Assembly: GCA_009763385.1 (NCBI GenBank)
Contig: CM019825.1
Coordinates: 5,328,252-5,392,251 of the forward strand
Length of the DNA: 64,000 bases
Source: Coix lacryma-jobi var. lacryma-jobi
Lineage: Eukaryota; Streptophyta; Magnoliopsida; Poales; Poaceae
Direction: 5' to 3'
This document shows positions 9,821 to 20,900 of this stretch, in pieces. The position numbers and the translations under genes were made by a program. The notes beneath the pieces were generated by a model. It was not told the origin of the DNA, did no database searches, and worked only from the letters and a program-made list of their open reading frames with translations. Numbering within the stretch: the stretch's first letter is position 1; each line of letters begins with the position of its first letter.

Positions 9821-12260
9821 TAGAAGGAGCACAGTGCTCTTTTCCTTTTTGGAGAGTTATGAATAGTGTTCTGTTTTCTCTTTTTTGTGTGAATTAATCT
9901 GTTGTTCCTTAAATGCTCAGAAAATTATGGTATGCTCCTTGCACTGTGTAGTATTTTATAAAAATATAAAACTTGACTTTTCTGCAAGAATTTGAAAATG
10001 TAAAATTCCCCTTTTAATTAAAAAAATGAAGGTTTTGGTATTTTTGGAGAGTGATCTATAACTCCAAAAATCTTGAGATAAATTTTTGAGACCTTGTTAT
10101 AACATGCTGAACCTCTGGTAAAATTTTGAAGTCTTTTGGAGCAAGTTGATTTTTGAGCATTTATTTTAATTAAGGAATAGTGCCTTTTGTTAATTAAATG
10201 TTTAGATTATTTGAGCATCTTAATGACCTCCAAAAATTATGAAATTTGTTTTGCCATCTGTTTATGCCTTAATGAACTTATGTGATTAATTTGGTAATTT
10301 TTGGAGCAACTTCATAAAATGACCTTTTAAATAAAATAAGAAAAATAGAAAAGATGGATTAGGGTTGGTAATAAGTGTTTAATGATGTGATCTTTGGATT
10401 GATTGATGTTCATAGACCCCTACCCTTTGGTCTATGATGTCTGTGATGATATGTTTGGTTAATACTTAGGATAATTATAATAAGGCCTAACATCAATAAT
10501 GCTTAAGAAAGAAATGGTTACCTTTTATGCTCAACCTAGATTTCGATTATGCCTTGCCTAAGAGTAATCTAGATTCAGTGGAATTGTCTTGCACCATAAG
10601 TCCATATCATCATTCTCATGAGCATTCATCATTGCATCCGTATAGTTGACGAAGAAGGTACCAGAGTCGAGGCCGCTGTTGACGAACCAACTCCCGAGGC
10701 GACCCCGAGCTCCAACACCTATACCTACCCCGAGTCTGCTCTCTTTGCTCTTCAAGGCAAGCCCCGGTGCATCTAACCCTTTCCTTGAATTTATAAAATG
10801 ATTTCCTTAAATGCTTTTGAGTTAAATTATTGCATTAGGTTTATAGGAGTTGTGTGCTATCCTAATTGATGCACTATCCACCTTGACCACTGATACACCT
10901 GATACCTGCTTTTCAAAAGTATTTGAAAAATGCTTAGCAATGCTTATTGAATTAGACTTGCAATAAAATGTCATTTTCAAAAGTGTGATCACTTAAGAAT
11001 CTTTATGGGAATTTGGCTTTACTTCCCATTCGATGACTGCTTGCCTAGCTAGCATGTGGTCATTGTCGAGAAGAGGTTGTCCGCGCGTACGGTGCCGTCA
11101 TGTTGTAGTCCGGGACTCAACAGTTGACACCGACCGGGACATGGTTGAAAAACTGACAGGACTATTACGCTTGGGTGAGATATGACCAAGGTATAGTTCT
11201 GGCTGGAAAATTAGGGACCATCCGTATGGGGGCCTGCTGGTCAAGACTTGTAACTATTCACATACTACGGGAAGCTCTGGCTCCGAGGAATCCTTTATTG
11301 GACCGACAACCGCGCACTGGGAGTGGAGAGATGGCGGAAGTAGCATGTACCCACGTGTCAGGACCTGTACTCTTGGGTTAGAGTCCCGAGGTACTTGTCG
11401 CTGGCGGAAAATTGGAGTGGTGTACTGTACTTCCGGGTGGCGTAGGACCGGGCCCAATCTTGGAGGAATCGTGGTAGACGGGTTGGCATATGCAAGCTTG
11501 GGTGCTACATATGCAGTGTGGATAGGGATCCTCAGCTGAGTATTATTTATCCGGATTAACGTTGCTCCTCGGTTATGGAGACTTGGTCCACTGACTGTCA
11601 ACGGAGAGTGGTTCTCAACTAGGAATGTTTTGAAATGTAAAATGAATCATGAATGATGAAGAATTGAGGAATACTGAATCTTTCAAAAATAAAATAAGGT
11701 TTACAAAAATGCTTTTCTGCAAAATACTTGATCTTGCTTAAGCCTTACCTTGACTACCCTAAGCCTCTCATTCCTTCTTTAGTCGGGTAAGTCTTGTTGA
11801 GTACCCCAGTACTCAGGGTTTGTTACCCATGTTGCAGGTATGCCTGAGACCCCGATGTGTCTCGCACCCTGTTGCGTGACCTTCGTCCAGGAAGAGGCCG
11901 ATGAGGCCGATGAGTAAATGTGCACCCTCGGGCTGGGTGTTACATGTATCTTTATGTTAATGTTTCCGCTACGTTGTCTACTTTGAATCACCCGAACAAT
12001 GGTTTGTAATAACCATACTCCTTACTTCATTTGAAACCTCGTTTTGTAAAACTAATGTTATTTAAGTCTTCCGCTCTTTATTCCGATGTTATTTGTAAAA
12101 GTATGCAATGCTGTAACCGAATTGTGAGATGATCCTGCGGACATTGGGCGCTGATGTAGCCCGGTGGCGAACAGGTCTTAATCACATGGAACATGGGTTC
12201 GGCTGTCAGAGGTTGACAGGGACACGTGGGCCATAGGATTAGGGTCGTTCCGTCACAGAG

Positions 12261-12272
12261 TGGTATCGGAGC
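12261..12272 (+). promoter_or_regulatory. Primer binding site, internal copy 2
   Basis: TGGTATCGGAGC is identical to the copy at 2477 and sits three bases after the LTR2 end. Confidence 0.9.
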
Positions 12273-12579
12273 ATCTCACTTTAACGTTGCAGTGTTTCTT
12301 TTGTGAAAACTTCAAAAGTTCTTTTGAGTCCAAACAAAATTTAAACTTGACTATTTTGAGTCCAAATTGCTTCTCTCATCTTGTCCCTCTTATGGCAACA
12401 CTAGCTAGTGGAACAACATGTTTTAAGCCCTATATATGTTAAGTATTGCATTGCCTTGTTCCGTAGGAACGATTCATGCATCATGTCATATTCACTTAAG
12501 TTAATAAATGAGTTCGTTGGGATAGTGTACCTATACCTTTTCTTGCTAGCCTTTCTCATCTATAACCTCTTGTCCAGAT

Positions 12580-13188
12580 ATGGCTCGCATCAAGCTGACC
12601 GCCCGCAAGTCGACTGGACCGAACGGTGTGCCGCGTCACCAGCTGGCGCCACGCACCGGAGAAGAGACTGGAGAATCCTCCAATGGTCGTCGTTTTCCCC
12701 GTCGTACCCGCAAACAGCTGAAGGAGGAAATCAAGAATCTGAAGGCTGAGATGGAGAACATGGAGCATGACTTCTATCTTTCCCGCCTGGAGTTTTATGA
12801 GGCACGAGCTTCCCTGGAGCAGGCCAATCGGAACACGGTTCGCGCTATCGAGCAGCGCAATGATGCTTGGACCCGCGAAGATGTCACCAGAGCCCAGCTC
12901 CATGGACTGCAGCAGTACACCGCCCAGATCGAGCAGTTCAATGATATGCTTCATGAGGAAGTACACCAGCTGCACAACCAGCTCCACCCCGTGATTCCAC
13001 CAGTTGCTGAGGACCCCGAAGACGGAGTCGTGGAGGAACCTGAAGTGGAACACGAGCCCGATCAGAATGAGGAAGTGGAACCTGCTGAAGATGTCCACGT
13101 TGAAGATGAAGATGAGGAGGAAGAGCCTGAGCTTATCATCGAGGATGATGATGATGACGAAGAGTTGATCTTCATCGATGACGACTAG
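12580..13188 (+). CDS. Extra ORF with histone H3-like N-terminus, copy 2
   Basis: The 202-aa ORF is identical in protein sequence to that at 2796-3404. It has the H3-tail-like N-terminus (MARIKLTARKSTG), a basic patch, a coiled coil at about residues 45-136 and an acidic tail. It sits in the same place between PBS and gag, again directly behind a CAG. The second intact copy only shows that the array is recent; it is not independent evidence of selection. Confidence 0.8.
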   Translation: MARIKLTARKSTGPNGVPRHQLAPRTGEETGESSNGRRFPRRTRKQLKEEIKNLKAEMENMEHDFYLSRLEFYEARASLEQANRNTVRAIEQRNDAWTREDVTRAQLHGLQQYTAQIEQFNDMLHEEVHQLHNQLHPVIPPVAEDPEDGVVEEPEVEHEPDQNEEVEPAEDVHVEDEDEEEEPELIIEDDDDDEELIFIDDD

Positions 13189-13424
13189 ACTCCTTGTGTC
13201 TGTACCATCTGCTTACCTAAAACCTTAGTCTAGGTTTGGGGGCGTTAGTCTGTCTGTTGCCAAGTCTGGCATGTATCTTTCTTTTCGTATCTTTTCCCCT
13301 TTATCGGCCTGTATCAGTCTGTTGTCATCTTTATCAAGCCAGCTATCTTTGTATCAATGAAGCTATCAATCGGTCATTTCAGAACCTTTGTCCATTTATG
13401 CTGAGTTCCGAGTTGCTTATACAG

Positions 13425-16400
13425 ATGCCTGTGAACACCCGTACCGGAGCTGGAGGTTCTGATGATGCCAACATCCCAAACCCTCCACCTGTCCCAGCTA
13501 CCCTAGCAGATGCCATTGCAGCCCTGGCCGCCGCTGCCAATCTGATGGCTCAGAACCAAGGACAGCAGAATGTTGGTCACCGTGGTCGTCACAACCAAGA
13601 GACCACCTATGTGGATTTCACTGAAACCCGTCCACCGGTTTTCACCAGAGCCGATGAACCCCTCGAAGCTGACGATTGGCTCCGCACCATGGAGCAGAAG
13701 TTTGGTCTCATCCGATGCACTGAAATCCAGAAGCCCCGGTTTGCTTCGCAGCAGCTTCGTGGCCCAGCAAGTGCTTGGTATGCCAACCTCTTGGCTGCCC
13801 AGCCTGAAGGTCATGAGTTGACCTGGGAAGAGTTCCGCACCGCTTTCCGTGCACACCACATCCCATCAGGTCTGATGAAGATGAAGCTTGATCAGTTCCT
13901 AGCCCTGCAGCAGAAGGACTCCACAGTGATGCAGTATGTGGGTCAATTCAACCATCTGAGTCAGTATGCAGCGGAATATGTCAACACGGATGAGAAGAAG
14001 AGAGATTGTTTCCTTAGGGGATTGCACCCTAAGATCCGCAGAAGCATGTCAAACAACCTGACCGGTTCTTATCATGAGGCTGTTGACCGGGCAGTTGCTT
14101 TTGAAGAGAGTAACCGTCAGTACCAAGAGGAGAAGAAGAAGAAGAAAGCAGGATCTAGCAGCCACTCTGGCAATCACAAGCGCCAGAGGGTCATATATCA
14201 TCCTAGTCACCACCACAACCGTCCACCTTACCCTCACCAGCAAGTGGTTGTCCGTACCGCGGCTACCACCCACAACGCCAACCAACAAAGTGCCACTCAG
14301 CCGAACGCCCCAGGTGTTCGTATCACCACCCCACAAACCGCCTATAACCATCCCTGCTACAACTGTGGTCAACTTGGCCACTGGTCTCGCGAGTGCCCAA
14401 AGCCCAAGAAGCCTGCTCAGAACTTTCAGAAGGGTCCTAGAGGACCACAGCAGCAGCAACACCGTGCTCCACAGCAGCAAGTGCAGAAGGGCAAGTTCGT
14501 CAAGAAGCACGGGCAAGTCTACTACACCACTGTCAGCGATATTCCAGAAGGGGAGCCCGTCATGATCGGTAGGTTTCCCGTTGCCAATCATCCTGCAGTT
14601 GTGTTGTTTGATTCTGGTGCATCGCATTCTTTCATCAGTCGTACCTTCGTCTCTAAGCATGACATATCAATTGGGGAGTTGAAAGAAAGTTTTTGCATTT
14701 TGTCGCCTGGAGGGCGTATAATCACCAAAGAGGTGGTTCGCAGTATACCAGTAAGGTTGGGGGAACATGTATTTCCCACCACCATGATAGTGCTTCATGA
14801 TCAGGAGATAGATGTCATCCTAGGCATGAATTGGATGTGTCAGTATAAAGCCATGATCGACATCTTGAATAGAGTTGTGAGAGTGGATATTCCTAACAGT
14901 ACCGCCAAACTCCTTCTCCAACTTCCTATGCCCTCAAAACCAGCCACTACACAGCTAAATGCTACCTATGATCAAGGGATTCGAGACATCCCTGTAGTCT
15001 GTGAGTTCCCTGATGTTTTTCCTGAGGATTTACCTGGTCTACCTCCTGACCGTGACGTTGAGTTTGCCATAGAGCTAAAGCCCGGGACTGCTCCTATATC
15101 CCGCAGAGCTTATCGTATGCCTCCCAGAGAGTTGGCAGAACTAAAAATCCAATTACAAGATTTGTTGAACAAGGGTTTCATTCGCCCAAGCTCGTCTCCT
15201 TGGGGCTGTCCTGCAATCTTTGTAAAGAAGAAAGACAAGAGTCTCAGACTTTGCGTTGATTATCGCCCACTCAACGAAGTCACCATCAAAAACAAATACC
15301 CCTTGCCTCGTATTGATCTTCTCTTTGACCAGTTAGCTGGAGCCAAGGTATTCTCCAAGATCGATCTCAGATCCGGCTACCACCAAATAAAGATTTGTCC
15401 TGAAGATATTCCTAAAACAGCTTTTACCACCCGATACGGCCTATATGAGTACTTGGTCATGTCCTTCGGTTTGACCAATGCACCCGCTCATTTCATGTAC
15501 CTCATGAACTCTGTGTTCATGCCAGAGCTTGATAAATTCGTGGTCGTGTTCATTGACGACATCCTTGTCTACTCAAAAACCCCTGAAGATCACGCCAAGC
15601 ATCTTCGTATCGTTCTATCCCGTCTCAGAGACCATCAGCTCTATGCTAAGTTCAGTAAATGTGAGTTCTGGTTAGATCAGATACAGTTTCTTGGTCATGT
15701 CCTTTCCGCCGAAGGTGTGTCAGTCGACCCTGGAAAAGTGTCAGATATCCTGGATTGGAAGCCACCTACCTCTGTTCACAAGGTCCGCAGTTTTATGGGA
15801 ATGGCTGGATATTATCGTCGATTCATCCCAGATTTCTCCAGAATCGCCAAGCCTATCACCGAGTTGCTGAAGAATTCTGTGAAGTTCTTTTGGTCACCAG
15901 CTTGTGAACAAGCTTTTCAGACTTTGAAGAAATTGTTGACCACATCACCAGTGCTAGCTCAGCCAAACGTCGAGAAGCCCTTTGATGTCTACTGTGATGC
16001 ATCTGGTACTGGTTTGGGTTGCGTGTTGATGCAAGAAGGAAGAGTGATCGCTTATGCCTCGCGGCAGCTTAAGCGACATGAGGAAAATTATCCAACTCAT
16101 GATCTTGAGTTAGCAGCAGTGGTTCATGCCTTGAAGATATGGCGTCATTATCTGTTGGGCAGTACCTGCAATGTGTACACAGATCACAAGAGCCTGAAGT
16201 ATATCTTCACCCAAGAAGAGCTGAACATGAGGCAGCGAAGATGGCTTGAGTTAATCAAGGACTATGATATCGAAGTGCATTACCATCCGGGTAAGGCGAA
16301 TGTGGTCGCCGATGCACTCAGTCGCAAGTCATACTGTAACTGCCTGGTTATGAAATCCTATGAATCTTCCCTATGCTATGAACTAGAGAAGCTGGGTATT

Positions 16401-17882
16401 GAAATGGTTCCACAAGGAAGTCTAGGCAATGTCAGAGTAGAAACCTCTATCAGAGAACAAATCATAGCTGCACAGAAAGATAACCCCGGAATCAAGCACA
16501 TCATCGAAAAGGTTCAAGTTGGAAAGGCTGACTGTTTCAGGATTGATGATGAAGGAGTGGTATGGTTCAAGAACCGTCTGGTAGTTCCCAAGGTACCTGA
16601 GCTGAGACAGATAATCCTTGATGAAGCACACTCAACTGGGTTTGCCATCCATCGTGGCAGCAACAAGATGTACCAAGACTTGAAGCAGAAATTCTGGTGG
16701 ACAAAGATGAAGATTGAGATCGCTCGACATGTCGCTCGTTGTGATACATGTCAGAAAGTCAAGGCTGTGCATATGAAGCCCGGAGGAGAGCTGCAACCTT
16801 TGTCAGTACCTGGTTGGAAATGGGAGGATATCAGCATGGATTTTATCAATGGATTACCCAAGACTCAAAAAGGGTTCGATTCCATTTGGGTGATAGTGGA
16901 CCGTCTCACGAAGCAAGCTCACTTCTTACCGGTCAAAACAAGTTATACCGCCCCAACTTATGCCACCTTGTACAAAAACAACATAGTGAAGCTCCATGGC
17001 ATACCCAAGACCATCATCTCAGATCGTGGTACTCAGTTTGTCGCTAAGTTCTGGAAAGCGTTCCATGCCTCACTTGGAACCAAGCTATTGTATAGCACGG
17101 CTTATCATCCGCAGACTGATGGACAGACCGAGAGAGTCAACCAAGTGTTAGAAGATATGTTGAGAGCCGGTGTGCTTACCTTCGCAGATACTTGGGATCA
17201 GTGTTTGCCCTTGGCAGAATTCTCTTATAATAACAGTTACCAAGAGAGCATCAAAATGGCACCCTTTGAAGCACTGTACGGCCGCCGTTGTCTTACACCT
17301 CTCAGTTGGTCTGAACCCGGAGAAAGGGAATTCTTTGGAGTTGACCTAGTAAAAGATATGGAAGAGAAAGTCAAGCAAATACAAGAGAACATGAAGATCG
17401 CACAGTCTCGACAGAAAAGTTATGCTGACAAGAGACGTCGACCTCTGCAGTTCGAGATCGGGGATTATGTGTATCTAAAGGTCTCACCCACCAAAGGAGT
17501 CACTCGTTTTGGAGTCAAAGGAAAGCTAGCACCCCGTTACATTGGTCCGTTTGAGATTCTGGATCGTTGTGGCAAGGTTGCTTACAAGTTAAGTTTGCCC
17601 GATCATCTTTCAGCAGTTCATAATGTGTTTCATGTCTCCCAACTCAAGAAGTGTCTCCGAGTACCTGAACATGTGGTTGAAGTTGAAGGCGTTGAGCTAG
17701 AACCAGATCTGTCATACACTGAGTATCCAGTTCGCGTGTTGGATCACAAGGATCGTGTTACCCGAAGAACCACCACAAGATGGTACAAGATCCAGTGGAA
17801 CCAACACTCTGAAGAAGAAGCCACCTGGGAATCCGAAGACTTCTTAGCAAAGAACTATCCCGACTTTCTCGAATCTTTGTAG
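13425..17882 (+). CDS. Tekay-type gag-pol polyprotein, copy 2
   Basis: The polyprotein is 1485 aa with the same domain order and catalytic residues as copy 1, and it is fully open. Three amino acids differ from copy 1: Arg to Cys in the RT at codon 15396 (before EDIPKTAF), Pro to Arg at codon 16653 in the integrase zinc-finger region (after AIH), and Arg to Leu at codon 17292 in the late integrase (GRRC-TPLSW). Copy 1 carries the residues I recall as usual for the family, so the changes probably arose in copy 2. The Arg to Cys change is a C-to-T at a CpG, as expected from methylated DNA. Whether activity is lost is unknown. Confidence 0.95.
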   Translation: MPVNTRTGAGGSDDANIPNPPPVPATLADAIAALAAAANLMAQNQGQQNVGHRGRHNQETTYVDFTETRPPVFTRADEPLEADDWLRTMEQKFGLIRCTEIQKPRFASQQLRGPASAWYANLLAAQPEGHELTWEEFRTAFRAHHIPSGLMKMKLDQFLALQQKDSTVMQYVGQFNHLSQYAAEYVNTDEKKRDCFLRGLHPKIRRSMSNNLTGSYHEAVDRAVAFEESNRQYQEEKKKKKAGSSSHSGNHKRQRVIYHPSHHHNRPPYPHQQVVVRTAATTHNANQQSATQPNAPGVRITTPQTAYNHPCYNCGQLGHWSRECPKPKKPAQNFQKGPRGPQQQQHRAPQQQVQKGKFVKKHGQVYYTTVSDIPEGEPVMIGRFPVANHPAVVLFDSGASHSFISRTFVSKHDISIGELKESFCILSPGGRIITKEVVRSIPVRLGEHVFPTTMIVLHDQEIDVILGMNWMCQYKAMIDILNRVVRVDIPNSTAKLLLQLPMPSKPATTQLNATYDQGIRDIPVVCEFPDVFPEDLPGLPPDRDVEFAIELKPGTAPISRRAYRMPPRELAELKIQLQDLLNKGFIRPSSSPWGCPAIFVKKKDKSLRLCVDYRPLNEVTIKNKYPLPRIDLLFDQLAGAKVFSKIDLRSGYHQIKICPEDIPKTAFTTRYGLYEYLVMSFGLTNAPAHFMYLMNSVFMPELDKFVVVFIDDILVYSKTPEDHAKHLRIVLSRLRDHQLYAKFSKCEFWLDQIQFLGHVLSAEGVSVDPGKVSDILDWKPPTSVHKVRSFMGMAGYYRRFIPDFSRIAKPITELLKNSVKFFWSPACEQAFQTLKKLLTTSPVLAQPNVEKPFDVYCDASGTGLGCVLMQEGRVIAYASRQLKRHEENYPTHDLELAAVVHALKIWRHYLLGSTCNVYTDHKSLKYIFTQEELNMRQRRWLELIKDYDIEVHYHPGKANVVADALSRKSYCNCLVMKSYESSLCYELEKLGIEMVPQGSLGNVRVETSIREQIIAAQKDNPGIKHIIEKVQVGKADCFRIDDEGVVWFKNRLVVPKVPELRQIILDEAHSTGFAIHRGSNKMYQDLKQKFWWTKMKIEIARHVARCDTCQKVKAVHMKPGGELQPLSVPGWKWEDISMDFINGLPKTQKGFDSIWVIVDRLTKQAHFLPVKTSYTAPTYATLYKNNIVKLHGIPKTIISDRGTQFVAKFWKAFHASLGTKLLYSTAYHPQTDGQTERVNQVLEDMLRAGVLTFADTWDQCLPLAEFSYNNSYQESIKMAPFEALYGRRCLTPLSWSEPGEREFFGVDLVKDMEEKVKQIQENMKIAQSRQKSYADKRRRPLQFEIGDYVYLKVSPTKGVTRFGVKGKLAPRYIGPFEILDRCGKVAYKLSLPDHLSAVHNVFHVSQLKKCLRVPEHVVEVEGVELEPDLSYTEYPVRVLDHKDRVTRRTTTRWYKIQWNQHSEEEATWESEDFLAKNYPDFLESL

Positions 17883-17936
17883 ATGTAAGGTTTTGCCTTT
17901 TCCTTCTTAAGACGTGGAATCTCGGGGCGAGATTTC

Positions 17937-17952
17937 TTTTAGGGGGGAAGGC
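17937..17952 (+). other. Polypurine tract, copy 2
   Basis: It is the same purine run as at 8153-8168, directly before LTR3. The nearby upstream sequence differs by one base (the counterpart of 8144, A to G). Confidence 0.85.
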
Positions 17953-20900
17953 TGTAACACCCCTGGTGTTCAAATGTAATTAACTTGACATGTCATCATC
18001 TTAAGCATTAATCATTTCCTGTGATGCATTTGATTTGCCTAATTGCTATGCCTTGATTCCCTTTTCAAAAACCCTAAAAGCCCAATTCTCTCTATAAGGG
18101 CAAAATGGTAATTTCACCTCTGTGCCTAGTTATATTTAATTCTTGTTCAAATTTAGTGCCCTGATGTTTGCTGCATTGATCAAAGTTCAAAAATCAGATT
18201 TGATTTGATTTTCCCTTTTGCAAAACCCTAAAATCCCAAATCCTGGATTTATTCCCTTTTTGATAACTTTTTCAAAAGTCAAAATTTTGAGTTGGTTCAA
18301 AAAGCAAAGTTGTGAATCTGATCGAGAGGAACAACTTTGGTATTTACAAATTTTCAAGTCTCAGTTTGAAATCCAAAGTAATTTTGATTTGAATCAAATT
18401 TGAAAAGTGTCCCCTTTTCTGTTTTTGAATATAGTTCAAAAACTATTTGGAATTTGAAAATGTTCATATTGACAAAGTTGTAGATCTCATTTTTCTGAGC
18501 AACTTTGGTATTTTGAGTTTTTGTCGCACAGTTCAAATTTTGGAAGTAATTTGCAAAATACAGATACCAGCCAAAAAGTCAAACCCTAGGGCGTAGCCCT
18601 GTTCATCTTCCTCGCGTAGGGGGAGGGCCCCGGTCGTGGCCGAGCCTCCGGCGCTGCGCGCGCCACGCGTTTGGCAGCCGCTCGTCTGTCCCCGACCAGC
18701 CGCCGTTGTCGCCACCATCATTTCGCACCCGCACGCGCACAGTTGACCCCGCTCCCGTCCCCTACCGAGCCCAGCGCGCCGCCGCCGCGTGGCCATTGCC
18801 GGCCAAGCTTGCGCACCGGCCCCGGCTGCACGCCATCACCTCCGCCTTAGCGCAATCGAGTGCGCACGCTCCCGCCGATCTTATCCACCCCACCCCGTGC
18901 TCTCTACCGGCCTCTGGCCGCGGCTATATAAGCCCGCCGGAGCCCCGAAGCTTCTCATCCTCTCCGCCACCGTGGCCAGGCCAGTCCAGTGCCTCCGCCG
19001 CTCCACCACCTAGCTCAGAAGCTCCGCCTTGAGCTCGTGGAGCTTTCCCACCCTTCAATTTCATCTCTACCGCCCTCAATCGCCCGGCGTAAGCTCGCCG
19101 TTCCCATCTCCGGCAGAAACCCGGCGAGCTCGGGTTCGTGAAATTCGCCGTCTCCGGCCATGATCATCCCTCACCGACCCCCGTGTCGTGTTCCTTGGTT
19201 CCGTGCGACTCTGACCAGGCCCTTGCGGTCTCGTGTGTTGCGCAGGGTCGCCGGAGCGCCGCTCGCCGCTCGCCGCCGAAGGAGCTCCACCGAACCACCA
19301 CCCTCGAGCACGTGCCGAGCCACACCCTCGAGCCCTGCCTCCGATCCGTGGTAAGCACCCGAGGCCTCCGGCCTCTGCTTCCACTCCGTCTCGCCCGAGC
19401 CCAAGCCTCGAGCGGACTCATGCACCCTCCGCTTCGTCGAGCTAGGCCTCGGACGGACGCTTGCTTTTCCGTCTCGCCCGAGCCTTCCGTCTCGCCCGAG
19501 CCTTCCATCTCGCCCGAGTCCGCTTCGCCCGAGCCTCCGGGCCAGGCCTCGGACGGAGCACTCACTTTCCGTTTCGCCCGAGCCCGTTTCGCCCGAGCCC
19601 TTCATAGAAGGAGCACAGTGCTCTTTTCCTTTTTGGAGAGTTATGAATAGTGTTCTGTTTTCTCTTTTTTGTGTGAATTAATCTGTTGTTCCTTAAATGC
19701 TCAGAAAATTATGGTATGCTCCTTGCACTGTGTAGTATTTTATAAAAATATGAAACTTGACTTTTCTACAAGAATTTGAAAATGTAAAATTCCCCTTTTA
19801 ATTAAAAAAATGAAGGTTTTGGTATTTTTGGAGAGTGATCTATAACTCCAAAAATCTTGAGATAAATTTTTGAGACCTTGTTATAACATGCTGAACCTCT
19901 GGTAAAATTTTGAAGTCTTTTGGAGCAAGTTGATTTTTGAGCATTTATTTTAATTAAGGAATAGTGCCTTTTGTTAATTAAATGTTTAGATTATTTGAGC
20001 ATCTTAATGACCTCCAAAAATTATGAAATTTGTTTTGCCATCTGTTTATGCCTTAATGAACTTATGTGATTAATTTGGTAATTTTTGGAGCAACTTCATA
20101 AAATGACCTTTTAAATAAAATAAGAAAAATAGAAAAGATGGATTAGGGTTGGTAATAAGTGTTTAATGATGTGATCTTTGGATTGATTGATGTTCATAGA
20201 CCCCTACCCTTTGGTCTATGATGTCTGTGATGATATGTTTGGTTAATACTTAGGATAATTATAATAAGGCCTAACATCAATAATGCTTAAGAAAGAAATG
20301 GTTACCTTTTATGCTCAACCTAGATTTCGATTATGCCTTGCCTAAGAGTAATCTAGATTCAGTGGAATTGTCTTGCACCATAAGTCCATATCATCATTCT
20401 CATGAGCATTCATCATTGCATCCGTATAGTTGACGAAGAAGGTACCAGAGTCGAGGCCGCTGTTGACGAACCAACTCCCGAGGCGACCCCGAGCTCCAAC
20501 ACCTATACCTACCCCGAGTCTGCTCTCTTTGCTCTTCAAGGCAAGCCCCGGTGCATCTAACCCTTTCCTTGAATTTATAAAATGATTTCCTTAAATGCTT
20601 TTGAGTTAAATTATTGCATTAGGTTTATAGGAGTTGTGTGCTATCCTAATTGATGCACTATCCACCTTGACCACTGATACACCTGATACCTGCTTTTCAA
20701 AAGTATTTGAAAAATGCTTAGCAATGCTTATTGAATTAGACTTGCAATAAAATGTCATTTTCAAAAGTGTGATCACTTAAGAATCTTTATGGGAATTTGG
20801 CTTTACTTCCCGTTCGATGACTGCTTGCCTAGCTAGCATGTGGTCATTGTCGAGAAGAGGTTGTCCGCGCGTACGGTGCCGTCATGTTGTAGTCCGGGAC

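Larger units (their letters stand above)
8169..12257 (+). repeat. LTR2, complete 4089-bp LTR
   Basis: It begins TGTAACACCCC after the PPT and ends CACA four bases before a second PBS. The length is unusually long for an LTR. The first about 680 bp are AT-rich, a GC-rich block spans about 8820-9830, and the rest is AT-rich again. It differs from LTR3 at about seven positions that I could find by eye (for example 8629, 8648, 8889, and the counterparts of 19751, 20812, 21799 and 21933). Confidence 0.95.

Noticed and set aside
9354..9866. 170-codon ORF in the LTR GC-rich block (also 19138-19650)
   Set aside because: It is low-complexity Pro/Arg/Ser built from the minisatellite. Open frames exist on both strands there, as expected from high GC.
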